Source: HGM11501 sp045123995 (GTDB taxonomy: Bacteria; Bacillota; Clostridia; CAKSNL01; HGM11501). Taken from it: a stretch of 64,000 nucleotides of DNA. How positions within the stretch are numbered: position 1 is the stretch's first letter; every line of letters begins with the position of its first letter. Made by a program: the position numbers and the translations under genes. The notes beneath the pieces were generated by a model that was not told the origin of the DNA, ran no database searches, and saw only the letters and a program-made list of their open reading frames with translations. Positions 39,073 through 48,660 of this stretch are shown here, one piece after another. The stretch covers positions 17,388 through 81,387 of the forward strand of contig JBGVKY010000023.1 in assembly GCA_045123995.1 (NCBI GenBank), written 5' to 3'.

Positions 39073-41555
39073 TGAAATATTACATTGGAATTGATTTAGG
39101 AACAACAAATAGTGCTATATGTTCGTATGATGGTCAGACTACTCGAATTTGGAAAAGTCCTGACCAATATGATGTTACCCCGTCTGCAATATACATTGAT
39201 AAGCGTGGTAATAGATATTACGGAAAAAGAGCGTATGATCAGGCTCCCTATAATCCGGAAAATTCAGCAACCTTGTTTAAGCGTTTTATGGGTACAAGCA
39301 CAAAAATACCATTTGAAGTATCAGGCACAGAAATGACTCCTGAAGAATGTAGTGCTGAAATCCTTAAAGTATTGTATGGTTATTTACCTGAAGAAATCAG
39401 AAACGATCCTGAAACTGCAACTGTAATTACTGTACCTGCGGCTTTTAATCAAATGAAAAAAGATGCCACATTGCAAGCGGCAAAACTTGCCGGCTTGGGC
39501 AAGGTAGCACTTATGCAGGAACCTGTAGCTGCGATAATGAGCGTAATGAAAAGCTCAAATCAAGAAGGAGTTTTTGTTGTATACGATTTAGGCGGCGGAA
39601 CTTTCGATGTTTCAATCGCTGAGAATATAAATGGTAAGGTAAATCTGCTTTCGCATAATGGCATTGAATCATGCGGTGGCAGAGATATGGATAGAAAAAT
39701 ATTCTATCAAGTTGTTGTCCCTTGGCTGAAAGAAAACTTTTCGTTGCCGGAAGATTTGTTGAGTAATCGCAAATATAAAACATTTTGCCGTATTGCTCAA
39801 TGGGCAACAGAACAAGCAAAAATGGAATTATCCGCAACAGAAACAAGTACAATTGCTTTAAGCGAGTATCAATCGAGAACTACTGATGAAGATGGAAACG
39901 AATTGTACATAGATATTGAGCTTACAAGAGAACAAGTTGATTCAATTATAAGTGATTTAGTTGATGAAACGATTAGTGTTACACGAAACACATTATCGAA
40001 AGCAGGTCTTTCAGCTAACGATATTGAAAAAATTGTTTTTGTTGGCGGTCCGACAAATTACAAGCCGTTAAGAGATAAGGTGGCGTACGAACTTTCTCTT
40101 CCTGCAAGCATTGATGTCAATCCAATGACTGCTGTTGCAGAAGGAGCGAGCATATTTGCTGAATCAATTGATTGGTCTACTCAGAATCATAATAGAAAAG
40201 TAGCTAATAAAACATTGAACACTAATATTGAGCTAACATTTAAATACACAGCTCGTGTTTCCGGGGATACAGCAAAGGTTATGTGCGTACTTAGTAAAGA
40301 GTTAAACGGATATACGATTAATTTTACAAGTTTAGATACCGGATGGAGTTCGGGAAATGCAGTGCTCGAAGATAAGCTAATGATTGAGTTACCTCTTTCA
40401 CAGAACGGAGAAAACAGATTTGTCGCAAAGGTTTTTGACGAATATGGTCACGAGAAAGAAATAGGAACCAATACTATTGTTATCGTGAGAACGCTAGCGA
40501 CAATTGGTGCTATACCTGCTTCTCATTCGATTGGTGTTGAAGTAGTTGATAAACTCGGTGGCGTACCTGTCCTTGAATTTCTTGTGAACGAGGGTGATTC
40601 TCTCCCGAAGAAAGGAGAAATATCATTCAAAGCCGGACAAACCTTAAAAGCAGGTTCAAACGAATCAATTAACATAAAATTGTGGGAAGGTAATATTCAA
40701 TCCCCTATTGATGATAATCGTTTTATTGGTGTTTTAAAGATAAAAGGAACTGATATTGATTCAGGCGTTGTTCCGACTGGCGCAGACATTGAGTGTGAAT
40801 ATGAAATGTCCGACTCAGGCACTATCAACATTGAAGTATCTATTCCTTGCATTGGTGCGTCATTTAGTAATCGCAATTTCTATTCCAGACAAGAAGGTCA
40901 GATGGATTTGAATGATATAGATAGTGTTGCAGAACAAGGAAGAAAAGTTCTTGACAGAATTGAAAGTATGTCAGAAAAAGTTGATGATCCACAACTTGAG
41001 AATGCAAGAAAGAAAGCCGAACTTGCTGCTAATATTGATAGTCAAGCAGAATGCGATCCCGAAGATGTGCAAAAAGCAAATAATGAATTGCTTGAAGCAA
41101 AGAAGATTATGAATCAAACAAGGCAAGAAAATTTATCAGTTATACGTCAAATAGAATTGGATAGTTGCGTAGATTTCTTTAATGAAGTTGTTCGACAGTA
41201 TGCAAATCCGGACGAAGAGCATTCGTTTGATAATCTTGCAAGGACTGCACAAAGGGCAATCGAAAGAAATGAAAATAACTTTGATAACATTCTTGATGAT
41301 ATGCGTACTAAAAATACTATTATTCTGTTGCGTCAGGATTGGTTTATTGTAGATTGGTATCAGAGAGCAACTTCATCTTCTGCTAATTATATTGATATTG
41401 CTCGTTTTGAAGAATTGAAGAGACTTGGAGACCAGGCTCTTGAATCTGATGATATCGATCAACTCAGACAGATTTTGTTTGATCTTCTTGCCATTCAGAT
41501 TCATCCTAATTCAGGAGACGGAATGTTTGATGTTGCAAACATCGTGAAAGGATAA
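39072..41555 (+). CDS. Divergent Hsp70 chaperone
   Basis: An 827-residue Hsp70-superfamily protein. The ATPase domain (1-365) has GIDLGTTNSA, VITVPAAFN, MQEPVAAIMS, VYDLGGGTFDVS and FVGGPTNYKPL. The usual interdomain linker is absent. Instead about 100 residues of unassigned beta-rich sequence (about 375-475) precede a substrate-binding-like domain (about 480-600; HSIGVEVVDKLGGVPVLEF). The C-terminal 200 residues are helical and acidic. It is longer than DnaK (about 610-640). It is coupled to a GrpE-like gene upstream and an AAA+ gene downstream, so it is probably a dedicated chaperone of this mobile system. Confidence 0.9.
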   Translation: MKYYIGIDLGTTNSAICSYDGQTTRIWKSPDQYDVTPSAIYIDKRGNRYYGKRAYDQAPYNPENSATLFKRFMGTSTKIPFEVSGTEMTPEECSAEILKVLYGYLPEEIRNDPETATVITVPAAFNQMKKDATLQAAKLAGLGKVALMQEPVAAIMSVMKSSNQEGVFVVYDLGGGTFDVSIAENINGKVNLLSHNGIESCGGRDMDRKIFYQVVVPWLKENFSLPEDLLSNRKYKTFCRIAQWATEQAKMELSATETSTIALSEYQSRTTDEDGNELYIDIELTREQVDSIISDLVDETISVTRNTLSKAGLSANDIEKIVFVGGPTNYKPLRDKVAYELSLPASIDVNPMTAVAEGASIFAESIDWSTQNHNRKVANKTLNTNIELTFKYTARVSGDTAKVMCVLSKELNGYTINFTSLDTGWSSGNAVLEDKLMIELPLSQNGENRFVAKVFDEYGHEKEIGTNTIVIVRTLATIGAIPASHSIGVEVVDKLGGVPVLEFLVNEGDSLPKKGEISFKAGQTLKAGSNESINIKLWEGNIQSPIDDNRFIGVLKIKGTDIDSGVVPTGADIECEYEMSDSGTINIEVSIPCIGASFSNRNFYSRQEGQMDLNDIDSVAEQGRKVLDRIESMSEKVDDPQLENARKKAELAANIDSQAECDPEDVQKANNELLEAKKIMNQTRQENLSVIRQIELDSCVDFFNEVVRQYANPDEEHSFDNLARTAQRAIERNENNFDNILDDMRTKNTIILLRQDWFIVDWYQRATSSSANYIDIARFEELKRLGDQALESDDIDQLRQILFDLLAIQIHPNSGDGMFDVANIVKG

Positions 41556-41560
41556 TGCAT

Positions 41561-42976
41561 ATGAATCAATTGTTGCCAAGGGGGTGTCAACTCCTTGATG
41601 ATACAAAAATTACAAGAATGATTGCAAGTGGCACGGATTGGCAAATTTATTTAACCAATATGGATACCTATGCTCTTGCAGTAGAATTGTCTTTGTATGA
41701 TAAATGGATAGAAAAATGTTCTTTACCGGAAGGGATATTTCTTCCGGTAGAGAGATTCTCTTCGTACAGAGTGTTCGTTAGCAAAGGCAATTATATCATT
41801 TCGTCAATTGATAAAGGCCCATATCCGGCTAATAACGGTCAGGTTGAAGCCTTTTCAATTGCATTTAATACTGCAACCCATTTATATGATAACTTTGATG
41901 TTTTAAATGCAATTTATATTGAGGAGTATTCTTTGTTATTGCCTACAGCGTTTGATGTAAAAATACACGATAACAAGACTGCCTATGGCAAGTGGCTTAC
42001 CGGTGGAGTCAACATTTCTATTGATTCTTTTAATCGTGTAAAGAAAATTATGTCTTGGTTGCCAAAAGAATCTCTTGCAAAATCTGTTGAATTAGCAGGC
42101 TTTACAGTTAATGAACAACAAGAAGACGAAACTGTTGATGGTGATACAAATATACAAATTGACAATACAATTCAGGAAACCTTGACACAGAAGAATTTTA
42201 ACGAAAAGTTTGTGTTGATTGGCAGACCTGAACTGGAGCAATTCTTCAATGATAATATTATTGATATTGTTTTGCATCAGGAACAATATAAACGAATGGG
42301 AATATCATTCCCCGGTGCTACTATCCTACATGGACCACCTGGTTGCGGAAAGACATATGCCGTTGAGAAACTTTCTGAATATTTAGGTTGGAAGAGATTT
42401 GACATTGATTCCAGTACTATTGCAAGCTCATATATTCATGATACCAGCAAAAAAATATCAGAAGTATTTAAGGCTGCTATTGATTCTGCTCCATCAATCC
42501 TTGTAATAGACGAAATGGAGGCATTTCTGTCTGATAGATCAATGAGTGGGCATTCAGGCACGCATCATATAGAAGAAGTTGCAGAGTTTTTAAGAAGAAT
42601 TCCGGAAGCAATTTCAAAAGGTGTTTTAGTATTTGCTATGACAAATATGATTGATTCTATAGATCCTGCAATTTTGAGAAGAGGTAGATTTGATCATATA
42701 ATCGAAGTGAAGATGGCAAGCGCAGAAGAAATTGAACAGCTTTTAAAAACAAAATTTGCAGAGCTACCCGTAGAAAAGGAAGTAGATATTCAGGAAATTT
42801 CTAAACAACTTTCTGAACATCCGATGTCCGATGTTGCTTTTGTTATAAGAGAAGCAGGTAGATTTGCAGTAAAAAACAATTTAGAGCTTATGGACAAAAA
42901 ATGTTTTACCGAAGCTTTAAATCTATTACCAAAAAAGAAGGAGCGTAATCCAATAGGATTTAATACGCAAACATAA
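41561..42976 (+). CDS. AAA+ ATPase (FtsH/CDC48-like module) with novel N-terminal domain
   Basis: A 471-residue protein. The AAA+ module spans about 225-445: Walker A GPPGCGKT (from about residue 258), Walker B ILVIDEMEAF, sensor AMTN, arginine finger RRGRFDHI, and a C-terminal lid. The first 200 residues are a distinct domain beginning LPRGCQLLDDTKITRMIASG, faintly like the glycine-loop lobe of a Ser/Thr kinase but with no catalytic motifs. No peptidase domain is fused. ATG 41561 has AAAGGA 8 nt upstream; an ATG at 41555 overlaps the Hsp70 stop and is also possible. It is likely a remodelling partner of the Hsp70. Confidence 0.88.
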   Translation: MNQLLPRGCQLLDDTKITRMIASGTDWQIYLTNMDTYALAVELSLYDKWIEKCSLPEGIFLPVERFSSYRVFVSKGNYIISSIDKGPYPANNGQVEAFSIAFNTATHLYDNFDVLNAIYIEEYSLLLPTAFDVKIHDNKTAYGKWLTGGVNISIDSFNRVKKIMSWLPKESLAKSVELAGFTVNEQQEDETVDGDTNIQIDNTIQETLTQKNFNEKFVLIGRPELEQFFNDNIIDIVLHQEQYKRMGISFPGATILHGPPGCGKTYAVEKLSEYLGWKRFDIDSSTIASSYIHDTSKKISEVFKAAIDSAPSILVIDEMEAFLSDRSMSGHSGTHHIEEVAEFLRRIPEAISKGVLVFAMTNMIDSIDPAILRRGRFDHIIEVKMASAEEIEQLLKTKFAELPVEKEVDIQEISKQLSEHPMSDVAFVIREAGRFAVKNNLELMDKKCFTEALNLLPKKKERNPIGFNTQT

Positions 42977-42998
42977 GATAAATAAGGGGTGTTTTGTT

Positions 42999-45950
42999 AT
43001 GTCGATGCCAAATAAAGCAACTGTGAATTGTCCGGATTGCAATGCGGCTTTTACAACTACTGTTTGGAGTAGTGTTAATACAGATTTATCAGAAGATTTA
43101 GCTGAGAAAATTATAAGCGGTGAATTTTTTGATGCAAAGTGTCCGGAATGCGGATTTACAGCACATATGGAATATGATGTGCTTTATCATGATGTAAAAA
43201 GAAGTGTTATGATTTGGGTTGTTCATACAAACACACCTGAGTATGAGAAAAAATGTGCTGAAATCAAAAGCACACGTATGCTTCCCGGTTACAAAACCAG
43301 AATGGTAAGGGATATGAATGAGCTTCGGGAAAAAGTTGCTGCATTAGAAGCTGGCAGAGATGATAGAGTGATAGAAATATGCAAATATTTTTTGAAATAT
43401 GAAGCATCACAGCAACATCCTGAGTTCGAAACAAGAAATCTTTTCTATACTTATGCAGATGGAAAGGAAATAGTTTTTCTGTATGATATAAACGGAAAAG
43501 ATATGAGTTGCTATTTAGATCCAAAGCTATATGATATGATGGAAGAAAGATTTTCTGAACGTCTTTTGGAGTTTAAAGATAACGATTATGCAATTTACGA
43601 CGCACAATGGGCAGAAAAATTATTTTTACAACACCTTGACGAAGATTTTGACGATGAAATCAACGAAGATTATAATGATAATAAGGAAGGACAGCTTACA
43701 TTATTCGATGCTTTAGAGGATGATAACAGTTCATCAGAAGATAATAAAGAGTCACCAACGATATCCAATAAAAAAACATCTTGTTTTGAGGGGAACCCGT
43801 ACTTGGTTTTAGGCGTTTCATGCTTGGATGACCGTAGAAAAATAATTTCTGCTGCGGAAGATATGAGCTTTTTGTCTGATGCTGATGAATGCACAGAGGC
43901 ACAAAACACTCTTATAACTCCCAATAAGCGTCTTTCAGCAGAATTAGACTGGTTTATAGAAACGGATATTTCTCTTCTCAATGAAATAAAAACATGTTTA
44001 AATAACAACAATCCGATTTTCATAGATAATCTTAACGCTCTCTCGAAATTAAATGCAATGATTTATAATTGCTGTATTTCAGACGAAGCAGACTCTTTTA
44101 GTTTGGGATTAGAAATACTGGATATTGATAAGCAATTTGGAGAACTTAACCCAATAACTTTAACCGAAATTATTAATAATTGCCGTAAAATAGCTAAAAT
44201 GGCTGAGGCAACCGAATCAGATGTGTCAATTGAGTTGAGCAAAAAAAGAGTGAGAATTCGCAGCATCATTTCGGAAAAACTACAATCACTCAGTGAGTCC
44301 GATTATGTGGAATTAGTTACGCTTTTTGCAGAAAAATATATAGCTGATGATGAATATAATGATAGTGGTATTATATCTGATATTATAGATCAGTATGAAA
44401 TATGGGCAAAATCCATTATGGAATCCAAAGAAGAGAAAATAAGAGAATGTATTGATAGTATCAAAAAAATCGACAATGATTCCAAAATGAAGCAGGCGGT
44501 TTCCAATCTTATTGCTTTAATTAAAGAATGGGATATGTATGCACAACCTTTACAGGTGACATTAACATCTAGAGGGGTCGAAGATAGGAACAGTCGAGAT
44601 ATTGCAATTGATATTCGTGATCTCGCCATTTATCTACATAACGAGAAAGGGGAAACTGCTTTATCATTAGAAATCACAGAAGCATTAAAGGTATATTTTG
44701 CAGAATTGTCAGAGGTATTAGAAGTTGTTAGTAAAGACTCAGAAACACTTCAAAGATTACAAAAGGAAAAAGAAGAGTTTGAACTAAAAAAGAAACAAAA
44801 CAAAAGGGCAGATAAAAAATATTCAGTTGGAATCTTTGGCGAAAGATTTGTTATACCTCCTTTTTGTACATGCTGTATGAAGCCGACTGAAAACAAAGAA
44901 AATGTTAGTTACTCAATCACTATTCCAAATGGCAATACACGCACCACGAGAACAATAGGAATAGATATGCCTATATGTAATGAATGTTTGGAACACAGAA
45001 ATAAATATAACGGATTTCTTGTTCTTATCTGTTCCGCAGCAATTGTAGTTGCAGGAATAATAATGGCTCTTTTTATGCTTGCGGAAGTTGATGGATTTTT
45101 TAGCTTTCTTCTCTCTTCAGGGGTAGCTATTGGTGTTTACTATTTATTGTCACATTTAATTAAAACAAAAGAATTAGGGATAGATCACTCTACACGAGGT
45201 AAGAGTGCAGAAATATTCTCTTTGTTTATGGGGGCAGGTCTGTCAGGGTTACGTAATAAAATGAATCTTCCTGACGTTACTTTTACATTTACAAATTGGG
45301 AATATGCTCAATTGTTTAGTGAAGCAAATGGAGAACAAGCTGGTGAAGTAAAAGAAAAAATTGATGTTAATACTGCAAAAAGTACAAGCTTTTTGAAAGC
45401 AAATGCCCATCATGTAGCTACGATGTTCAAAATGTTGGCTGCTTTTGCGGTGGTTGCACTTATAATTGGAGCTATAATAAGTGAAAGTGGAAATACGTCA
45501 AGCTATTCCTCGTCCTCTTATAACTCATCTTCTTCCTATAGTTCCAGTTCGTCATCTTCGAGCTCATCTTCATATGGTTCAAGTTCGTCATCTGTGGAAA
45601 AACAGTTTTCTCAGAGTGTAAGTTCAGGAACAAAAGTTTATGCGAATATTGTTTCTATTTTCCCTGAAATGGGAATATACACTCAAGGTTCATCAAATTA
45701 TTCGAGCTTTGTATGTAAGTGCAAAACATCGGCTGGTACAACTGTTTGGGTTCATATGTCTGTTTCGGAATATAGGAGTAATTTCGATTCTTCTGCATCG
45801 TCCAGTATATATAATGAGTACGCAGAAGAGGTGACATTCTCATCTTCTAAAAAGATACGAGGTACAGCCAAAACATCAAATTCTGTTTTATCGGGCTTAT
45901 CTTCTGATATAGGAGCGTCGATGTTGATTGACTTTTCTTCGGTTAATTAG
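42999..45950 (+). CDS. Large CpXC / J-like / three-TM protein
   Basis: A 983-residue protein. In order: an N-terminal CpXC-type zinc domain (CPDCNAAF at about 11, CPECGF at about 48); an acidic linker; a J-like helical segment (about 265-325; NPYLVLGVSCLDDRRKII) without the HPD motif; a long helical region; a Cys-rich zinc knuckle (about 620-660; FCTCCMKP and MPICNECLEH); two membrane helices (about 672-725); a third (about 806-828); a serine-rich tract (about 833-868); and a C-terminal beta domain (KVYANIVSIFPEMG). With three helices the C-terminus should be outside the cell. It may recruit the Hsp70 to the membrane. Confidence 0.78.
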   Translation: MSMPNKATVNCPDCNAAFTTTVWSSVNTDLSEDLAEKIISGEFFDAKCPECGFTAHMEYDVLYHDVKRSVMIWVVHTNTPEYEKKCAEIKSTRMLPGYKTRMVRDMNELREKVAALEAGRDDRVIEICKYFLKYEASQQHPEFETRNLFYTYADGKEIVFLYDINGKDMSCYLDPKLYDMMEERFSERLLEFKDNDYAIYDAQWAEKLFLQHLDEDFDDEINEDYNDNKEGQLTLFDALEDDNSSSEDNKESPTISNKKTSCFEGNPYLVLGVSCLDDRRKIISAAEDMSFLSDADECTEAQNTLITPNKRLSAELDWFIETDISLLNEIKTCLNNNNPIFIDNLNALSKLNAMIYNCCISDEADSFSLGLEILDIDKQFGELNPITLTEIINNCRKIAKMAEATESDVSIELSKKRVRIRSIISEKLQSLSESDYVELVTLFAEKYIADDEYNDSGIISDIIDQYEIWAKSIMESKEEKIRECIDSIKKIDNDSKMKQAVSNLIALIKEWDMYAQPLQVTLTSRGVEDRNSRDIAIDIRDLAIYLHNEKGETALSLEITEALKVYFAELSEVLEVVSKDSETLQRLQKEKEEFELKKKQNKRADKKYSVGIFGERFVIPPFCTCCMKPTENKENVSYSITIPNGNTRTTRTIGIDMPICNECLEHRNKYNGFLVLICSAAIVVAGIIMALFMLAEVDGFFSFLLSSGVAIGVYYLLSHLIKTKELGIDHSTRGKSAEIFSLFMGAGLSGLRNKMNLPDVTFTFTNWEYAQLFSEANGEQAGEVKEKIDVNTAKSTSFLKANAHHVATMFKMLAAFAVVALIIGAIISESGNTSSYSSSSYNSSSSYSSSSSSSSSSSYGSSSSSVEKQFSQSVSSGTKVYANIVSIFPEMGIYTQGSSNYSSFVCKCKTSAGTTVWVHMSVSEYRSNFDSSASSSIYNEYAEEVTFSSSKKIRGTAKTSNSVLSGLSSDIGASMLIDFSSVN

Positions 45951-45975
45951 TAACTAAACGTAATAGGAGGCACAT

Positions 45976-47532
45976 ATGGGCTTAGAAAATAATAATAAAG
46001 GACAGTCTTTTAGCAGAGATATAAGTAAACAACTTAGTTGTGACTTTAAAGGGCATGAAAAAGATTGCACAGAGAAATGTGATAAATGTGCCTTTCACAT
46101 AAAGGAAGCTGCAGATGTGGCAATGTCGCAAAATAAATTAGACGAAGCAATTAAGCTCTATAAAAAAGCTATATTTATAGAGTCTCGTTATGCAGATGCC
46201 TGGGTTTGTATCGGGAAATCATATATGCAGAAAGGCGATTATAACAAATCTCTTGATGCATTTAATAGGGCTTTGGGTATTGATACCATATACGGTGAAG
46301 CACTTTTTAACAAGGCGGTTGTATTACAAAAAATTGGTCATATAAACGATGCTATTGACATTGTAAATGACCTGCTTGCATCATGTGATAATGCTGAGGT
46401 AATCGCCCTCAAACAACAGTTAATTGATTTGGGTGCAAAAGATGTATATCAACTTGACACAGCTATTGAAATTATGACCAATAAAGCTCGTGAAATAGCC
46501 GCTCATAACAATCTGCTTGATAAAGACGGTAAAGTGAGAACTGAAAGAGCTATTTACAAGAAAGCTGAATTTGCTTCTCAAATTTTTGATTATTGCAAAA
46601 GAAAGCATTCTTTGTTAGGAGAAGAAAAAGTTCGCAGCGAAAGCATAATTACCGCTTTCTACGCATCTCTTTGTACAACGTTATTTTACTATAAGGATAA
46701 AGATGGTTTTGAAAATATTCATCCGTTTGAATATATAAAAGACCATATTGATTTGGAAAAAGCAGATGCTACTGCTGAACGTATGCTTGAAATGAAATCA
46801 GGGGATGCAGAAGCCGAGACGTTGTGGAATATGATATATGATTATGCACAATTTTCGGGTAATATTATAAGTAAAGTCGAAGCTGACGATATAGAGGCAG
46901 CAATTATTGATGCAACAGAAAGTGCATATGTATTAGGCATGTTATATGCTATGCGTTCTGTTCGGGAAAAGACTTCAACCGGAAGAGAATCTATAGATGC
47001 TGCTTTAGAAAAGTTGGCGGAATCTTCAAAAGATTATGTAAATCCTCCACGTGAAAGTGCAATGTGTTATTCGATTAGTATACCCGATGAAGTTGAAATA
47101 CGATATCAATGTAATAACTGTGGCAAAATAGCTATTTTGAAGGTTTGGGAAGGCGAAGAGAACTTAATTGAAAATTATCGCAAACTTACATCTAAATTTG
47201 CCGAATTAGGACATAAAACAGATGTGTTATGTTATTGTGATGAGTGTGCATCTTTTCTTTTTCCGTCTAACTCTAAATGGAGCACTAATAATATCGTGTT
47301 CTCTTTTTTGGCAAATGGTTTGAATACGCCGAATTATTCAAATATTTCGAATTTGCCTGTTTACAGTTTCCCGTCAACTCGTAGATATAGCGATTTCGAA
47401 TATGAGGTAGCACTGAGTTTTCTAAAAGGTGCTGATACAATTAAGAAGTTGTCGGAAGATACCGGAACTAAGTTAGACGCTGAAGTGTATTTGAAGCATG
47501 TAAGAAATGTTATAGGTTCAACAGATATATAA
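45976..47532 (+). CDS. Zinc-finger TPR protein
   Basis: A 518-residue protein. An N-terminal Cys/His cluster (CDFKGHEKDCTEKCDKCAFH) leads into at least three TPR units (residues about 40-145; for example AWVCIGKSYMQKGDYNKSL and ALFNKAVVLQKIGHINDA). A helical middle follows, and a C-terminal zinc ribbon (YQCNNCGKIAILK paired with CYCDECA). TPRs bind partner peptides and often Hsp70 tails. AGGAGG precedes the ATG, 25 nt after the previous gene. Specific family unknown. Confidence 0.75.
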   Translation: MGLENNNKGQSFSRDISKQLSCDFKGHEKDCTEKCDKCAFHIKEAADVAMSQNKLDEAIKLYKKAIFIESRYADAWVCIGKSYMQKGDYNKSLDAFNRALGIDTIYGEALFNKAVVLQKIGHINDAIDIVNDLLASCDNAEVIALKQQLIDLGAKDVYQLDTAIEIMTNKAREIAAHNNLLDKDGKVRTERAIYKKAEFASQIFDYCKRKHSLLGEEKVRSESIITAFYASLCTTLFYYKDKDGFENIHPFEYIKDHIDLEKADATAERMLEMKSGDAEAETLWNMIYDYAQFSGNIISKVEADDIEAAIIDATESAYVLGMLYAMRSVREKTSTGRESIDAALEKLAESSKDYVNPPRESAMCYSISIPDEVEIRYQCNNCGKIAILKVWEGEENLIENYRKLTSKFAELGHKTDVLCYCDECASFLFPSNSKWSTNNIVFSFLANGLNTPNYSNISNLPVYSFPSTRRYSDFEYEVALSFLKGADTIKKLSEDTGTKLDAEVYLKHVRNVIGSTDI

Positions 47533-47542
47533 GGGTGATAAT

Positions 47543-48550
47543 ATGGCTGAGCAAACTACCTATTCTAAATTAATGCCAAAGGTTGCAGCATTGGAATTGA
47601 CGTATCGTTGTAATCATAAATGCATTTTTTGTTCTTGTCCTTGGGAAGCAGAAAAGGATTATTTAGAAGATGAACTTACATGTGAACAATGGACGCAAGT
47701 TGTAGATGAATTAATGAAAAACGGAACATCTTCCTTTACACTTACTGGTGGCGAACCGTTGATGCGTGATGATTTAAAAGATATTGTTGATTACATTTTG
47801 TCGCACGGAGCAAAACTGAACATTATCTCAAACGGGCGAAAAATAGATGATGCCTTTCTTGATTTTATTGCAGAAAGAAAAATTTCAATGTGCATCAGTG
47901 TCCCAGGGATAAATACTTTTAAAAAACATACCGGAGTAGACAATATAGATCATGTACTCTCTTTGTTTGAAAAAACAAAAGAAAGAGGTATTCAAGCAAC
48001 TGCAAATATAGCTGTGACTAAGAAGAATTTGCCTGAATTATACGAAAACATCGCTTTACCGTTGATACATGGCGCAGATTATGTGCTACTTAATAGATTT
48101 CTTCCCGGCGGAAGAGGATTATCTAACACTGAATATTTATTGTCAAAAGAAGAAACTAATGATATGCTCGATATTGCTGAAGAAGTTCTTTCAAAGGCAA
48201 ATAAATATGGGCATGTAGGTACAGAGTTGCCGTTATGTGCTCTAAATAATCCTGATAAATACAAGCATGTTAAGGTCAGCAATTTATGTTCAGCGGCAAA
48301 AGGTTTCTTTATCGTTGATCCAAGCGGTTACTTAAAAGTATGTAATCATTCTCCTACACGTATATGCAGATATGATGAGTTGGAAACGTTAAAAGACAAC
48401 TTGTATTGGAATACGTTCAGGCACAGAGAATATCTGCCGGATATGTGCAAGGATTGTGATAAAACTGATATTTGTGATGGTGGATGTCGCGAAGCGGCAC
48501 ACGTTTATTATGGCAAAATAAATGATAATGATCCTATTTTTGAAAAATAG
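47543..48550 (+). CDS. Radical SAM/SPASM-type enzyme
   Basis: A 335-residue radical SAM enzyme. The cluster motif CNHKCIFC gives Cys23, Cys27 and Cys30, and the Gly-rich strand is TGGEPLMRDD. The C-terminal Cys pattern (CSAAKGFFIVDPSG, VCNHSP, then CKDCDKTDICDGGC) is that of a SPASM/twitch auxiliary-cluster domain, as in PqqE and peptide or protein modifying enzymes. Such enzymes modify ribosomal peptides or proteins through radical chemistry. No classical precursor peptide gene is evident; the substrate could be a cargo protein or the short hydrophobic frame just downstream. It lies 10 nt after the TPR gene. Confidence 0.88.
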   Translation: MAEQTTYSKLMPKVAALELTYRCNHKCIFCSCPWEAEKDYLEDELTCEQWTQVVDELMKNGTSSFTLTGGEPLMRDDLKDIVDYILSHGAKLNIISNGRKIDDAFLDFIAERKISMCISVPGINTFKKHTGVDNIDHVLSLFEKTKERGIQATANIAVTKKNLPELYENIALPLIHGADYVLLNRFLPGGRGLSNTEYLLSKEETNDMLDIAEEVLSKANKYGHVGTELPLCALNNPDKYKHVKVSNLCSAAKGFFIVDPSGYLKVCNHSPTRICRYDELETLKDNLYWNTFRHREYLPDMCKDCDKTDICDGGCREAAHVYYGKINDNDPIFEK

Positions 48551-48660
48551 ACATAAAAACTACTTGTTTATTAAAGGATGGGGCTTGCTGACTGCATCAG
48601 TGGTCATTACAGCCCTATTTCTATTTCCATGATAAGTATTATGCGTTAGGAGGTGTGGTA

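Noticed and set aside
45495..45605. Repetitive serine codons that could look like a repeat array
   Set aside because: They are an in-frame polyserine linker of the CpXC protein, with varied codons and no spacers.
48578..48649. 23-residue frame starting at ATG 48578
   Set aside because: The only ribosome-binding sequence touches the start codon and the frame ends inside the next gene's ribosome site. The overlapping hydrophobic frame is the slightly better candidate and is kept only as a speculative point.
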